From: Leptospira sp. WS39.C2
GTDB taxonomy: Bacteria > Spirochaetota > Leptospiria > Leptospirales > Leptospiraceae
Direction: 5' to 3'
Assembly: GCF_040833965.1 (NCBI RefSeq)
Contig: NZ_CP162144.1
Location: 1-64,000, forward strand
DNA length: 64,000 nucleotides
Under the pieces are notes generated by a model, which did not search any database, was not told the origin of the DNA, and saw only the letters and a program-made list of their open reading frames with translations. The position numbers and the translations under genes are program-made. Below are positions 57,575 to 64,000 of this stretch, one piece after another (the stretch's first letter is position 1; every line of letters begins with the position of its first letter).

Positions 57575-58183
57575 ATGCCAGTGCCACAAAAGATACCCAA
57601 TAAATCCGAAAACAAAAAACAACAGGCGAGGGAGAGGTCCATTGAAAGGATATTGGCTTCCGCAATTGTTCTTTTTTCAAAACACGGATTTTCTCAAACC
57701 ACAATGGAAATGATTGCCAACCATGCAAAAATCTCCAAAGGGTTAGCTTACAATTATTTCAAAAGTAAAAACCAAATATTTGAACAAATCATTGATTCCC
57801 ATTTAGCAAAACAGGAACGTTTTTATAATCATATCCCACCTAACTTATCTGCAAAGGAATATGTTCGAGAATTTTTCTTGCGTTCCATTCAATTTGCAAG
57901 GGAAGAAAGAAAAACGATGATTTTGATCTCGGTTTGCCTCTTCCAACCTAGTGCTGTTTCCCTTTCCAAAAAAATGATCGAAAACGTAGAAAGACGTTTT
58001 GCACCATTCAAAGAAACAATGCGCGAACGATTCAAAATTTACGGAATCAAAGACCCTGATAAAGAGATGATATTCATCAAAACGTTCTTACATGGTGTGA
58101 TCATGAGCCAACATTTTAATGATACAACAATCTGTACTCCAACCATAATCGAAATGGTTTTAGAACGTTATGATGCCAAATAA
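57575..58183 (+). CDS. TetR-family transcriptional regulator
   Basis: A 202-residue regulator from the ATG at 57575, which follows GGAAGGGTG. The HTH is clear: ILASAIVLFSKHGFSQTTME, IANHAKISKGLAYNYFKSKN. The basic N-terminal arm (NKKQQARERS) may contact DNA. The C-terminal domain senses an unknown ligand. It is divergent from ppnP with a ~110-base gap in which no clean palindrome stands out. It converges with the thioesterase with a 1-base gap. Confidence 0.88.
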   Translation: MPVPQKIPNKSENKKQQARERSIERILASAIVLFSKHGFSQTTMEMIANHAKISKGLAYNYFKSKNQIFEQIIDSHLAKQERFYNHIPPNLSAKEYVREFFLRSIQFAREERKTMILISVCLFQPSAVSLSKKMIENVERRFAPFKETMRERFKIYGIKDPDKEMIFIKTFLHGVIMSQHFNDTTICTPTIIEMVLERYDAK

Positions 58184-58184
58184 T

Positions 58185-58664
58185 CTATACTGATTCCCCT
58201 ACCCCACCAGGAATTTTCAAAATCAATAAATTGGTTGTGGCAGTTGCCAATAATTTATCCTTTTCTGTCCTCATTTCACCAACCATATGAATCGTTGAAA
58301 ACCCTTTTGCTTCGATCGTTGCTTTGACAATTACCTTCTGATCAACTGCAACTCCCCGAATGTATTGGATGTTCATATCAATGGTTGTAGTGGGTCGTTT
58401 TGCCACAAGGTAACTAAGTGGTCCAAATGCATTGTCAAATGCTGCCGCAATAACTCCTCCCTGCATCATTCCCATAGGATTTGTTTGGTCTAATGAAACT
58501 GGAAACGAAACAGTTATACTTTTCCCTTTTGTGTATGAAATAATTTCTGCTTTCATAGCGAGAAAAATGGGAGGAGGTACTGTGATTTTTCTACCACCAT
58601 GATTAAAATTTTCAGTCATTTCTTTCAGAATTAATTCTGTTTCTTGGGTGCTGAGTGTTTGCAT
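58185..58664 (-). CDS. PaaI-type hotdog-fold thioesterase
   Basis: A 159-residue protein of the 4HBT/PaaI family. NPMGMMQGGVIAAAFDNAFGPLSYL carries the active-site region with the acidic residue on the long helix, and TTIDMNIQYIRGV, VKATIEAKGFSTIHMVGEMR follow. It should hydrolyse acyl-CoA or aryl-CoA esters. It is divergent from a TetR regulator, with two operator-like palindromes between, so it is likely under that regulator's control. Confidence 0.85.
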   Translation of the reverse strand: MQTLSTQETELILKEMTENFNHGGRKITVPPPIFLAMKAEIISYTKGKSITVSFPVSLDQTNPMGMMQGGVIAAAFDNAFGPLSYLVAKRPTTTIDMNIQYIRGVAVDQKVIVKATIEAKGFSTIHMVGEMRTEKDKLLATATTNLLILKIPGGVGESV

Positions 58665-58678
58665 AAAATCCCCTGCCT

Positions 58679-58697
58679 ATGTTACCACTAGTAACAT
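58679..58697. promoter_or_regulatory. TetR-type operator copy 1
   Basis: ATGTTACCACTAGTAACAT is an 8-3-8 inverted repeat with one mismatch, between the thioesterase and the divergent TetR gene. A second copy lies 43 bases away, about four helical turns. Confidence 0.65.
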
Positions 58698-58721
58698 TTT
58701 CTCTAAAAAAGGCAATAAAAA

Positions 58722-58740
58722 ATGTTGCCAACGGTAACAT
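58722..58740. promoter_or_regulatory. TetR-type operator copy 2
   Basis: ATGTTGCCAACGGTAACAT is an 8-3-8 inverted repeat with one mismatch; together with copy 1 the consensus is ATGTTACC-N3-GGTAACAT. It ends 18 bases before the GTG of the TetR gene. Confidence 0.65.
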
Positions 58741-58758
58741 AATTTCTAAATTTACGTT

Positions 58759-59346
58759 GTGAAAAAAAACACATACCACCACGGAGATTTGAAAAATTCT
58801 ATTATCAAATCTTGTCACAAATTACTCCAAAAAAAAGGTGTTACCGATTTTTCACTACGAGAGGTTGCTACTTTGTCAGGAGTCTCTCATGCCGCTGTTT
58901 ATAGGCATTTCCAACATAAAGATGAGGTCCTAGAAATTTTATCATCGATTGGATTTGATCGATTAAAGTCCTTACAAAAAAAAGTATCAAAAGACTCAAA
59001 AAATCCAGACGAATATTTTGTAAAATTGGGACTTGTGTACATTCAATTTGCACTTAAAAATCCAAATTATTATAAACTGATGTTCCAAACCAAACGGGAA
59101 AAAGAATCTAACCAATTAAAACAATCCAAATTAAGGTCTTATGCAGTTCTCGTACACGGATGTCGTTTTTACCTAAAAACAAAAAAACGTAAAGAAAACC
59201 ACCGTAGTTTTGCTCTTATGGCCTGGTCACTTGTTCATGGATTCAGCAACTTAAGTCTTGAAACTAATTTTCCAGAAACAGAAGGAAAACGTATGGACCA
59301 AAGTCAAATCCAATTGGCAGAAACTATTTTACGGTATTCAATTTAG
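58759..59346 (+). CDS. TetR-family regulator (WHG-domain type)
   Basis: A 195-residue regulator with a GTG start (protein begins KKNTYHHGDLKNSIIKSC). The HTH is FSLREVATLSGVSHAAVYRH. The HHGDL start and the C-terminal part (YYKLMFQTKRE, ALMAWSLVHGFSNL) fit the TetR group with the WHG domain, often linked to fatty-acid or CoA metabolism. It sits opposite a thioesterase and beside two operator-like palindromes that probably control both genes. Confidence 0.87.
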   Translation: MKKNTYHHGDLKNSIIKSCHKLLQKKGVTDFSLREVATLSGVSHAAVYRHFQHKDEVLEILSSIGFDRLKSLQKKVSKDSKNPDEYFVKLGLVYIQFALKNPNYYKLMFQTKREKESNQLKQSKLRSYAVLVHGCRFYLKTKKRKENHRSFALMAWSLVHGFSNLSLETNFPETEGKRMDQSQIQLAETILRYSI

Positions 59347-59370
59347 TTTTTAATTGATCTCAAATCAAAT

Positions 59371-59559
59371 TTATGGAAATACAACAGGTTCAAACTTTTC
59401 TAAAAATTCTGATTTTTCCCTTACAAACTTAAGTGGATTTTCCTTTCCGTATTCACAGTAATAAAACATACGTTGGCCATCATTTGCATTCGTACAATTT
59501 TTCACGTCTTCGATTACTAAATACAGATTCCCTGTTTTTTTATGTCGAAACAACTTCAT
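59371..59559 (-). CDS. Small hypothetical protein downstream of winged-helix gene
   Basis: A 62-residue protein (KLFRHKKTGNLYLVIEDVKN then CTNANDGQRMFYYCEYGKEN). The strand-rich start resembles small SH3-like or DUF1653-like proteins, but the match is weak. The ATG overlaps the stop of the winged-helix gene (ATGA), so it is co-translated with it. Probably an accessory of the maintenance module. Confidence 0.65.
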   Translation of the reverse strand: MKLFRHKKTGNLYLVIEDVKNCTNANDGQRMFYYCEYGKENPLKFVREKSEFLEKFEPVVFP

Positions 59560-60149
59560 ACACTAACCACTTGAAATTGTCTGTTGATTGGAAATGTTTT
59601 ATTACACCATTGTTTCCAAATTTTTTGTAAACTGTCTTCCATAAGGTCAGGTGAAGTTAGGTTGGAAATTTTAGAATGGGTGGAGGTTGATAAACTAATT
59701 TCAGTCCATTTTTTGAATTCTTCAAATGGGTTTAATGTATGTAGATTTTTCTTTATTTGTACTGTACTACTAGGACCGGTTGGAGATTCCAATGCTGGTT
59801 TGGATTTTTTTTCGGTTCCGCCTAGGTTTTTGGGGACATTCATTTCTGGGTTCTGCATTGGAAAAATTTCCAATGTGTCTGACTGTATTTTTAGAATTGG
59901 TTTTAAAAATCGCCTTCTTCCATCAAAACCAGTTTGTTCTAGGATTCCCAATTTTTTCAGCGAAGTGATGATTCTTGAAATTGTATCTGCTTTGAGTCCA
60001 AGTATTTCACTGAAATATCGATTTGATGCAAAACAACCTCCGTTGTCGTGTAACGATACGATTTCGGCAAAAAGTTTTGTCTGACTATGGGAAAGGTTTA
60101 AATTTTCAATCCAAACAGGGATCCAAATTCCTTTTCGATTTGTTTTCAT
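59556..60149 (-). CDS. Winged-helix protein, candidate replication initiator/regulator (paralogue 1)
   Basis: A 197-residue protein from the ATG at 60149 (MKTNRKGIWIPVWI), which has AAAGGA upstream; a GTG at 60173 is also open. Residues ~15-90 form a winged-helix domain of the HTH_36 type common in plasmid and phage replication proteins: LNLSHSQTKLFAEIVSL, FASNRYFSEILGLKADTISR, LEQTGFDGRRRFLKPIL. The C-terminal part is polar, ending in a Trp-containing helix (LQKIWKQWCNK). A second paralogue lies at 63044-63631. It is preceded by a 520-base non-coding region full of hairpins. Whether it starts replication or controls copy number is not decided by sequence. Confidence 0.72.
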   Translation of the reverse strand: MKTNRKGIWIPVWIENLNLSHSQTKLFAEIVSLHDNGGCFASNRYFSEILGLKADTISRIITSLKKLGILEQTGFDGRRRFLKPILKIQSDTLEIFPMQNPEMNVPKNLGGTEKKSKPALESPTGPSSTVQIKKNLHTLNPFEEFKKWTEISLSTSTHSKISNLTSPDLMEDSLQKIWKQWCNKTFPINRQFQVVSV

Positions 60150-60305
60150 TTTAGGTTCCTTTTCCAAACCCACACATCTCCGGCTACGAGTGTTTGGTTA
60201 TATTTAGCCTATGCACCATTAAGATGCATTCTCCCCTACTCTCATATCCACAAGTTCATTCAGATTACGAATAAACCTTCGGTCAAAGAAAGAAGATCAT
60301 TTTGG

Positions 60306-60338
60306 AAGTTCTTACGAACGTCCGTCGGAACTTTTTTT
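60306..60338 (+). terminator. Hairpin with T7 tail
   Basis: AAGTTC (60306-60311) pairs with GAACTT (60328-60333), with ACG/CGT pairs inside the loop, followed by seven T. Read on + it ends a short transcript antisense to the leader of the winged-helix gene. Confidence 0.5.
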
Positions 60339-60381
60339 AAAATTCCGGATTGAACAATTACGGCATTGGTGGTAGAGCCGT

Positions 60382-60402
60382 GTTCGGTTGTGTGACCCGA
60401 AC
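60382..60402. other. Hairpin
   Basis: GTTCGGT (60382-60388) pairs with ACCCGAAC (60395-60402), seven pairs with one bulged C. It is part of the structured non-coding region. Confidence 0.45.
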
Positions 60403-60444
60403 GTTCCCTAGATGTACAGAACTCTGGATTTTGTCAACGGAAAA

Positions 60445-60474
60445 AATGAGACATAATTCGACGCTTGTCTCATT
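60445..60474. other. Perfect 9-base-stem hairpin
   Basis: AATGAGACA (60445-60453) and TGTCTCATT (60466-60474) are exact complements around a 12-base loop. Confidence 0.5.
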
Positions 60475-60541
60475 GTATCTCTGACCATTGTTTGGGAGTT
60501 TTTCTGACTTGGGGATTTTAATTACATGAAGGGTGAAAATT

Positions 60542-60574
60542 CCCTGGGTTGCTACCACACTTCCCAGGGTTTTT
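60542..60574 (+). terminator. Rho-independent terminator-like hairpin
   Basis: CCCTGGG (60542-60548) pairs with CCCAGGG (60563-60569), then TTTTTG. It has the form of a terminator for a + transcript; on the minus strand it lies 120 bases after the parB stop and could also end the parAB message. Confidence 0.55.
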
Positions 60575-60694
60575 GTTCAATCCAGTGAAGGATTGATAAC
60601 AATCTAAACGAAATCGGATTTCAGTACAAGTTTTTTTTGCCAATTGAGTGGAAAAAATCAATCCACCCTAATGGTAAATTTTTCGATTTAGAGA

Positions 60695-61573
60695 TTATTT
60701 TTTAAACTTTCGAATGGTTTCTTCCAATTGAATTTTTTCGTTTTGTAATTGGGATATTTTTTCTTTTATTTTAGCCAATTTTGATTTTAGGTCTTTTAAT
60801 TCGAGGTGATTGAGTTTAGGTTTTGATTTAACTTGTTTTGTTGGTTTTAAAGGACGGACATACTCTCTAAGATCGTTTCGAGATGGAAAATCTCCTCTTT
60901 TTTCTAATCCTTTTAATAAATAATCGATCGCCTTTTTTCTATTTGAAACATCTAAAGGAGCAATTTCAGTAAATAGGCTAGTTGGGATTTGGTAAATCGG
61001 ATGGGATTTATCTACATTATTGTTTTGGTTTGTTTCTTTTAAGATTTCTGCATGTGTAATTTTAGTTTTTACCCATTGGCCTGATTTGTTGATTCGTTTC
61101 GCTAACTGTTCGTTTGTTTCTTTGTGCCGATTTTTTAATTCCTGGAGAGATAAAGCGAGGTCAGCTTCAGAAAGATCTTCCCTCTGAAGGTTTTCAACCA
61201 ATTTGATTTCTGGTAATTTTGTAACATCAATTTGTTCGACATTTTTTACAATGGCTGGAATTGTTTTTGATTTCAGAAGTTTATGTGCACGAAAACGTCT
61301 CTCTCCATTGATGAGTTCGTACTTACCGGCTTTTTTTCTAACTACAATTGGTTGCAAAAGACCATATTGCGAAATAGAGTCCGCCAGTTCTCGAATGCTC
61401 AATTCGTTAAAAGTTTTCCTTGGATTGTTTTCTGTTATGATTTGGTCCATTGGAATGTCTATAGTTTGGTGGTTATTTGTATTTTCAGAACTAAGGAAAG
61501 GATTGATAGTCGATGTACGATTTGCGGCTTTGGATAGAATATCTGCCGGGTTATAACTTGTTTTGTGTTTCAT
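60695..61573 (-). CDS. parB: ParB/Spo0J-family partition protein
   Basis: A 292-residue DNA-binding CTPase-type partition protein. The N-terminal domain has NPRKTFNELSIRELADSI, PIVVRKKAGKYELINGERRF (GERRFRA box) and VENLQREDLSEADLALSL. The central HTH is NEQLAKRINKSGQWVKTKI. The C-terminus (~245-292) is a lysine-rich coiled coil for dimerisation. It follows parA directly; a palindrome in the gap is the likely target site. The chromosomal parS consensus is not present here, so its specificity probably differs. Confidence 0.93.
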   Translation of the reverse strand: MKHKTSYNPADILSKAANRTSTINPFLSSENTNNHQTIDIPMDQIITENNPRKTFNELSIRELADSISQYGLLQPIVVRKKAGKYELINGERRFRAHKLLKSKTIPAIVKNVEQIDVTKLPEIKLVENLQREDLSEADLALSLQELKNRHKETNEQLAKRINKSGQWVKTKITHAEILKETNQNNNVDKSHPIYQIPTSLFTEIAPLDVSNRKKAIDYLLKGLEKRGDFPSRNDLREYVRPLKPTKQVKSKPKLNHLELKDLKSKLAKIKEKISQLQNEKIQLEETIRKFKK

Positions 61574-61582
61574 AAAAAGTGG

Positions 61583-61604
61583 TAAAGTACGCCAGCGTAC
61601 TTTA
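61583..61604. promoter_or_regulatory. Candidate parS/operator palindrome 1
   Basis: A perfect 10-2-10 palindrome with arms TAAAGTACGC and GCGTACTTTA around CA. It overlaps the parA stop and lies 9 bases before the parB start. A close copy lies upstream of parA. Confidence 0.65.
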
Positions 61605-62333
61605 TTTCAAAATCTCCGCTAAATTTTCAAAAGTTTTCCAAGGAGCACTTCCTTCTTGAAGAGGTTTCCCAGTCTCTGTACGGTCCCGAATACTTTCATT
61701 TTTTGGGATTGGTTCTAAAATTTTTAAGGATTTTATGTTTTTAAGTTTGTCGAGTAAGTCCATTTGTTTTTGGGAAGTTCCCCATTGAGAGGGTAGAATC
61801 ATTACAGATTTTTTTTTGCTCTGTTCGTCGAATCTTTCTGCTTCATTTACCTTTTTTAATACTTGGGCCACTGTACGGACTGCCCATTTTGATGGAGTGA
61901 CTGGCACTAAAATCACTGATGCTGGTAAATAAGAGGTAATGTTTTCTGAGGATCCTGAGCCTGGGGTATCGATAACAACATAGTCATACTTGGTTTTTGA
62001 CAGTACGTTTTTTAATCGTGGAATGATTGAAAAGTCCTTTGAGGCCAGATAACTCAAATCGGATAACTCAATGATTGAAGGGAGTACATCCACATTATTA
62101 GATCTTTTTACCGATTCACTTAACGTAGTTTCTGCATTTAATACAGACAAAGTGTTGCCTGTATCGAAAAATTCAACTGGTTCCTCGGGGAAAAAGAAGT
62201 CCGAAAGGTCAGCTTGTGGATCCATATCGATCGCAAGTGTTGATCCTTTTTTGGATAAAGCTAGAGCAAGATGAATTGCTGTGGTGGATTTTGATGTTCC
62301 ACCTTTGATATTGGCAACCGTAATGATTTTCAT
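61602..62333 (-). CDS. parA: ParA-family partition ATPase
   Basis: A 243-residue ATPase from the ATG at 62333 (MKIITVANIKGG); an upstream start at 62360 is open but less typical. The deviant Walker A is KGGTSKSTTA with the signature lysine, AIDMDPQADLSDFF is motif A' and VVIDTPGSGSSENI is Walker B. There is no N-terminal HTH, so it is a short type Ib-like or chromosomal-type ParA that would not itself bind an operator. It lies directly before parB. Confidence 0.92.
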   Translation of the reverse strand: MKIITVANIKGGTSKSTTAIHLALALSKKGSTLAIDMDPQADLSDFFFPEEPVEFFDTGNTLSVLNAETTLSESVKRSNNVDVLPSIIELSDLSYLASKDFSIIPRLKNVLSKTKYDYVVIDTPGSGSSENITSYLPASVILVPVTPSKWAVRTVAQVLKKVNEAERFDEQSKKKSVMILPSQWGTSQKQMDLLDKLKNIKSLKILEPIPKNESIRDRTETGKPLQEGSAPWKTFENLAEILK

Positions 62334-62404
62334 TGCAGATTTATTTTTTAAGAACCACATTCTGCTGCAATGAAAATTAGAAAATTGAGATTAATTTTTA
62401 AAAA

Positions 62405-62418
62405 GTACGCCGGCGTAC
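62405..62418. promoter_or_regulatory. Candidate parS/operator palindrome 2
   Basis: GTACGCCGGCGTAC is a perfect 14-base palindrome, and AA...TT flanks extend it towards the 22-base form of palindrome 1. It lies ~70 bases before the parA start, a place suited to autoregulation and/or centromere function. Confidence 0.65.
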
Positions 62419-62461
62419 CTTACCAAAAAGAAGTTTTTGGAGTTTGGAATATTAACAAAAT

Positions 62462-62570
62462 CCCGCGCAAAGGATCGAAGTGGAAATCGAAGCCCGTAGG
62501 GTGAGATTGGAGCGGAGAGCCTGGTCGTTGGTATAAAATTTTAGGATATTTTGCAGATTCGATGCGCCCA
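62462..62570. repeat. GC-rich dispersed intergenic element, second copy
   Basis: Contains CGCAAAGGATCGAAGTGGAA and AGATTGGAGCGGAGAGCC, related to the element at 36731-36803, and ends GATGCGCCC. Base composition stands out from the AT-rich flanks. Confidence 0.4.
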
Positions 62571-63043
62571 AATCAAATTAAAAAAACAGATTTTAATTCA
62601 GAAAAATTCTTGTACTATTTTTTGTATTATGAATGATGAAGTTAACCCTCTTACTGGGTGATGTAAACTTTCTGGATTGTGTGGAAGCAGTCCAGAAAGA
62701 CTTCCTTCCCTCCCCTATCAAAACAAATCTGAGTTTGCCTAAAAAATTAGCCTCTTTTTCTCTATAAATATTATGTCACATTAGAGTTGACAAAAAAAAC
62801 CAATCTGGTGATTGGAAGTAAGAGTAGGGGAGGTGTTCCTCGGCTCTACTAAAGCGGTCTTCCACAATTATACCGCTACATACATCACCTGGAATTCCAT
62901 TTGGATTCCAATTATGGACGTTTGTTAAAACTTCCAAATCGATTTGCGATGCGTTAGCTATGTCTATCAACAATCGCAAAAAAACCAGAAAGCAGAAATG
63001 TTTTTTGGACACCGAAGGTCTCTGTTGGATATGGAGAGGGAAA
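62571..63043. other. Structured non-coding region before second winged-helix gene
   Basis: No convincing gene. It holds hairpins at 62668-62699, 62800-62815 (CCAATC/GATTGG), 62823-62850 and 62853-62877 (AGCGGT/ACCGCT), and the motif AGAGTAGGGGAG (62821-62832) shared with the leader of the first winged-helix gene. TTGACA at 62787-62792 has no good -10 partner. Confidence 0.4.
62668..62699. other. Perfect 9-base-stem hairpin
   Basis: CTTTCTGGA (62668-62676) and TCCAGAAAG (62691-62699) are exact complements around a 14-base loop. Confidence 0.5.
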
Positions 63044-63631
63044 ATGAAGGTTAAAGAAAGAACGGGAGTTTGGGTTCCACAATGGATATATGAATTGGAC
63101 TTGAATCCAAACCAAATTCGGTTGTATGCAGAAATTGTATCCTTAGATTCTAAAGATGGGTGTTATGCATCCAATGAATATTTAGCAAAGGTCTTGCGAT
63201 TAAAACAAGATACTGTATCGCGATTGGTCTCACAATTAAAACAGAAAGGGCTCCTTGTCCAAACTAAGTTTGATGGAAGGAGACGTTTTTTGAAACCAAT
63301 TTTACCAATTGTAAAATCTGAAGCCACGTACATGGATCCGAATCAAAAAGCGAAAAATGTTACGGAAGAGAGTGGGGGGTTTGGAAGTAAATCCAAAGCA
63401 GGATTGTATGAGAAGGCGACTCCTTATCCTATATACCAAAAACAGAATAATATACAATTTAAAGCAAACAAATCGGATGAGATAGAAAATTGGAAAACAT
63501 TTTTGAGTTGGTCATCTGGTAAATTGTCTGAATCGACAAGAATATCAATGCTTGCGTTAGAGGGACCAGAAGAACTTTCGGGGTTACAGCGAAGGTATTG
63601 GGAACAATGGCTCGTAACCCCTGGTTCTTAA
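63044..63631 (+). CDS. Winged-helix protein, candidate replication initiator/regulator (paralogue 2)
   Basis: A 195-residue protein from the ATG at 63044, which has GGAGAGGG upstream; an ATG at 62960 would add 28 residues. The winged-helix domain closely follows that of paralogue 1: GVWVPQWIYELDLNPNQIRL, YASNEYLAKVLRLKQDTVSR, LVQTKFDGRRRFLKPILPI. The C-terminal parts diverge but both end in a W-x2-W-type helix (RRYWEQWLV). The two genes flank parB-parA in outward-facing orientation. It may be a second initiator, or an initiator/repressor pair with paralogue 1. Confidence 0.72.
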   Translation: MKVKERTGVWVPQWIYELDLNPNQIRLYAEIVSLDSKDGCYASNEYLAKVLRLKQDTVSRLVSQLKQKGLLVQTKFDGRRRFLKPILPIVKSEATYMDPNQKAKNVTEESGGFGSKSKAGLYEKATPYPIYQKQNNIQFKANKSDEIENWKTFLSWSSGKLSESTRISMLALEGPEELSGLQRRYWEQWLVTPGS

Positions 63632-63636
63632 CTGAT

Positions 63637-64000
63637 CTATTTCACTTGGACCAGGTCCTTGCGAAATTGTGCCCTTCCACCTGGGTATTCGATGGTATAA
63701 AGGCATTGGCAATTTTCCCAAGCGGGGCTCGAAAGGAAAAAACCACCTTCTTCGGATTGGCAGGAATCTTGTTTGGGTTTAATTTTATGAGCGGAGATGA
63801 GACGGGCTAAGTCCTTCATTTCGGTTTCAGTGAGTTCAACCGACTCCTGTTCTAACAAAATGTTTGTTAGTTTGGGTGATGTAGATAATAGGTTTGTAGC
63901 ATTTACGCAGGTGGTTCGTCGCATCGCAAGACTTCCTGATTCGATTGCTTGAGCACTTGCTTTAGCTGAAACTGCCGCATAAAATACTTCGATGCCGTCC
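63637..64000 (-). CDS. Hypothetical protein, 5' end outside window
   Basis: The frame is open to the window edge, so the gene starts outside. An ATG at 63924 is in frame but residues before it (FYAAVSAKASAQAIESGSLA) look coding. The visible 121 residues include several Cys (TTCVNA, DSCQSEEGG, NCQCLYT) and a Glu-rich helix (SVELTETEMKDLARLIS). The alternating Ala/Ser start could be part of an exported protein. No family recognised. It converges with the winged-helix gene with a 5-base gap. Confidence 0.55.
   Translation of the reverse strand, partial: DGIEVFYAAVSAKASAQAIESGSLAMRRTTCVNATNLLSTSPKLTNILLEQESVELTETEMKDLARLISAHKIKPKQDSCQSEEGGFFLSSPAWENCQCLYTIEYPGGRAQFRKDLVQVK

Larger units (their letters stand above)
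60150..60694. other. Structured non-coding region, candidate origin/copy-control
   Basis: No convincing gene. It contains hairpins at 60306-60333 (T-run), 60382-60402, 60445-60474 and 60542-60569 (T-run), a 12-base motif CTCCCCTACTCT (60231-60242) that recurs upstream of the second winged-helix gene, and one near-DnaA-box (ATATCCACA, 60244-60252). It is the leader of the winged-helix gene and a likely site for replication control. Confidence 0.45.

Noticed and set aside
57462..57728. 88-codon minus-strand open frame overlapping the TetR gene
   Set aside because: It lies opposite the well-supported HTH-coding region and has no family features.
60358..60558. 66-codon minus-strand open frame in the structured region
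   Set aside because: It runs through three hairpins, has no good ribosome site and shows no recognisable protein.
62765..62785. TTATGTCACAT, also at 3168-3178, considered as a dif/Xer site
   Set aside because: The partner arm at a 6-base spacing is missing at both places; one copy overlaps a coding start.
1..64000. CRISPR arrays, rRNA genes and prophage structural genes
   Set aside because: I looked for regularly spaced repeats, rRNA sequence and capsid, tail or terminase genes and found none.

Overview
The window looks like part of a Leptospira replicon, most likely from the saprophytic clade (L. biflexa-like). The DNA is AT-rich. It has spirochaete-style lipoprotein signals, many sensor and AraC/TetR regulators, and proteins of familiar Leptospira type: SH3-domain lipoproteins, HmuY-like lipoproteins and 7TMR-DISM phosphatases. 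A parA-parB pair, two winged-helix genes that resemble plasmid replication proteins, and a complete recC-recB-recD operon point to an accessory replicon rather than the main chromosome. From memory, L. biflexa p74 carries recBCD. I could not check identity by search.

Layout. 1-10.6 kb: a cut gene, a receiver-GGDEF diguanylate cyclase, SrkA kinase, TrmH-family methyltransferase, a DHFR/RibD-like reductase divergent from a TetR regulator with a palindromic operator, a PAS histidine kinase, and a three-gene ABC exporter with a MacA-like adaptor. 10.7-14.8 kb: a lipoprotein metalloprotease of metzincin type with a small partner, a Cys-rich lipoprotein and one insertion sequence with doubled end repeats. 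14.8-24.9 kb: a compact metabolic cluster. A six-gene overlapping operon (NTF2-like protein, two B12-binding radical SAM enzymes, two GNAT-like proteins, a GH3 adenylating ligase) faces a desaturase, a PAP2 phosphatase, a serine hydrolase and a Rieske oxygenase. 24.9-29.5 kb: a class A penicillin-binding protein and two SH3-domain envelope proteins. 29.6-36.7 kb: a broken gene, a 1,100-residue SUKH-like plus alpha-repeat protein, a membrane AraC regulator and a CocE-like lipoprotein hydrolase with shared inverted repeats between them. 36.9-45.6 kb: recCBD. 45.6-53.4 kb: a complete heme uptake locus (TonB receptor, HmuY-like lipoprotein and a further lipoprotein on one strand; HmuT-U-V-S on the other) around two Fur-box-like sites. 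53.3-59.6 kb: two membrane signalling proteins, YegP-like protein, PpnP, two TetR regulators and a hotdog thioesterase. 59.4-64 kb: the maintenance module. Two paralogous winged-helix genes flank parB-parA, with two near-identical palindromes (candidate parS/operator sites) and several strong hairpins.

How they work together. The last 5 kb probably replicates and partitions the replicon. RecBCD gives the host double-strand-break repair and degradation of foreign linear DNA. The heme locus gives an iron source under iron control. The 14.8-24.9 kb cluster looks like a pathway that builds and oxidises an acyl or amide product of unknown structure, and is the best candidate for an undescribed system.
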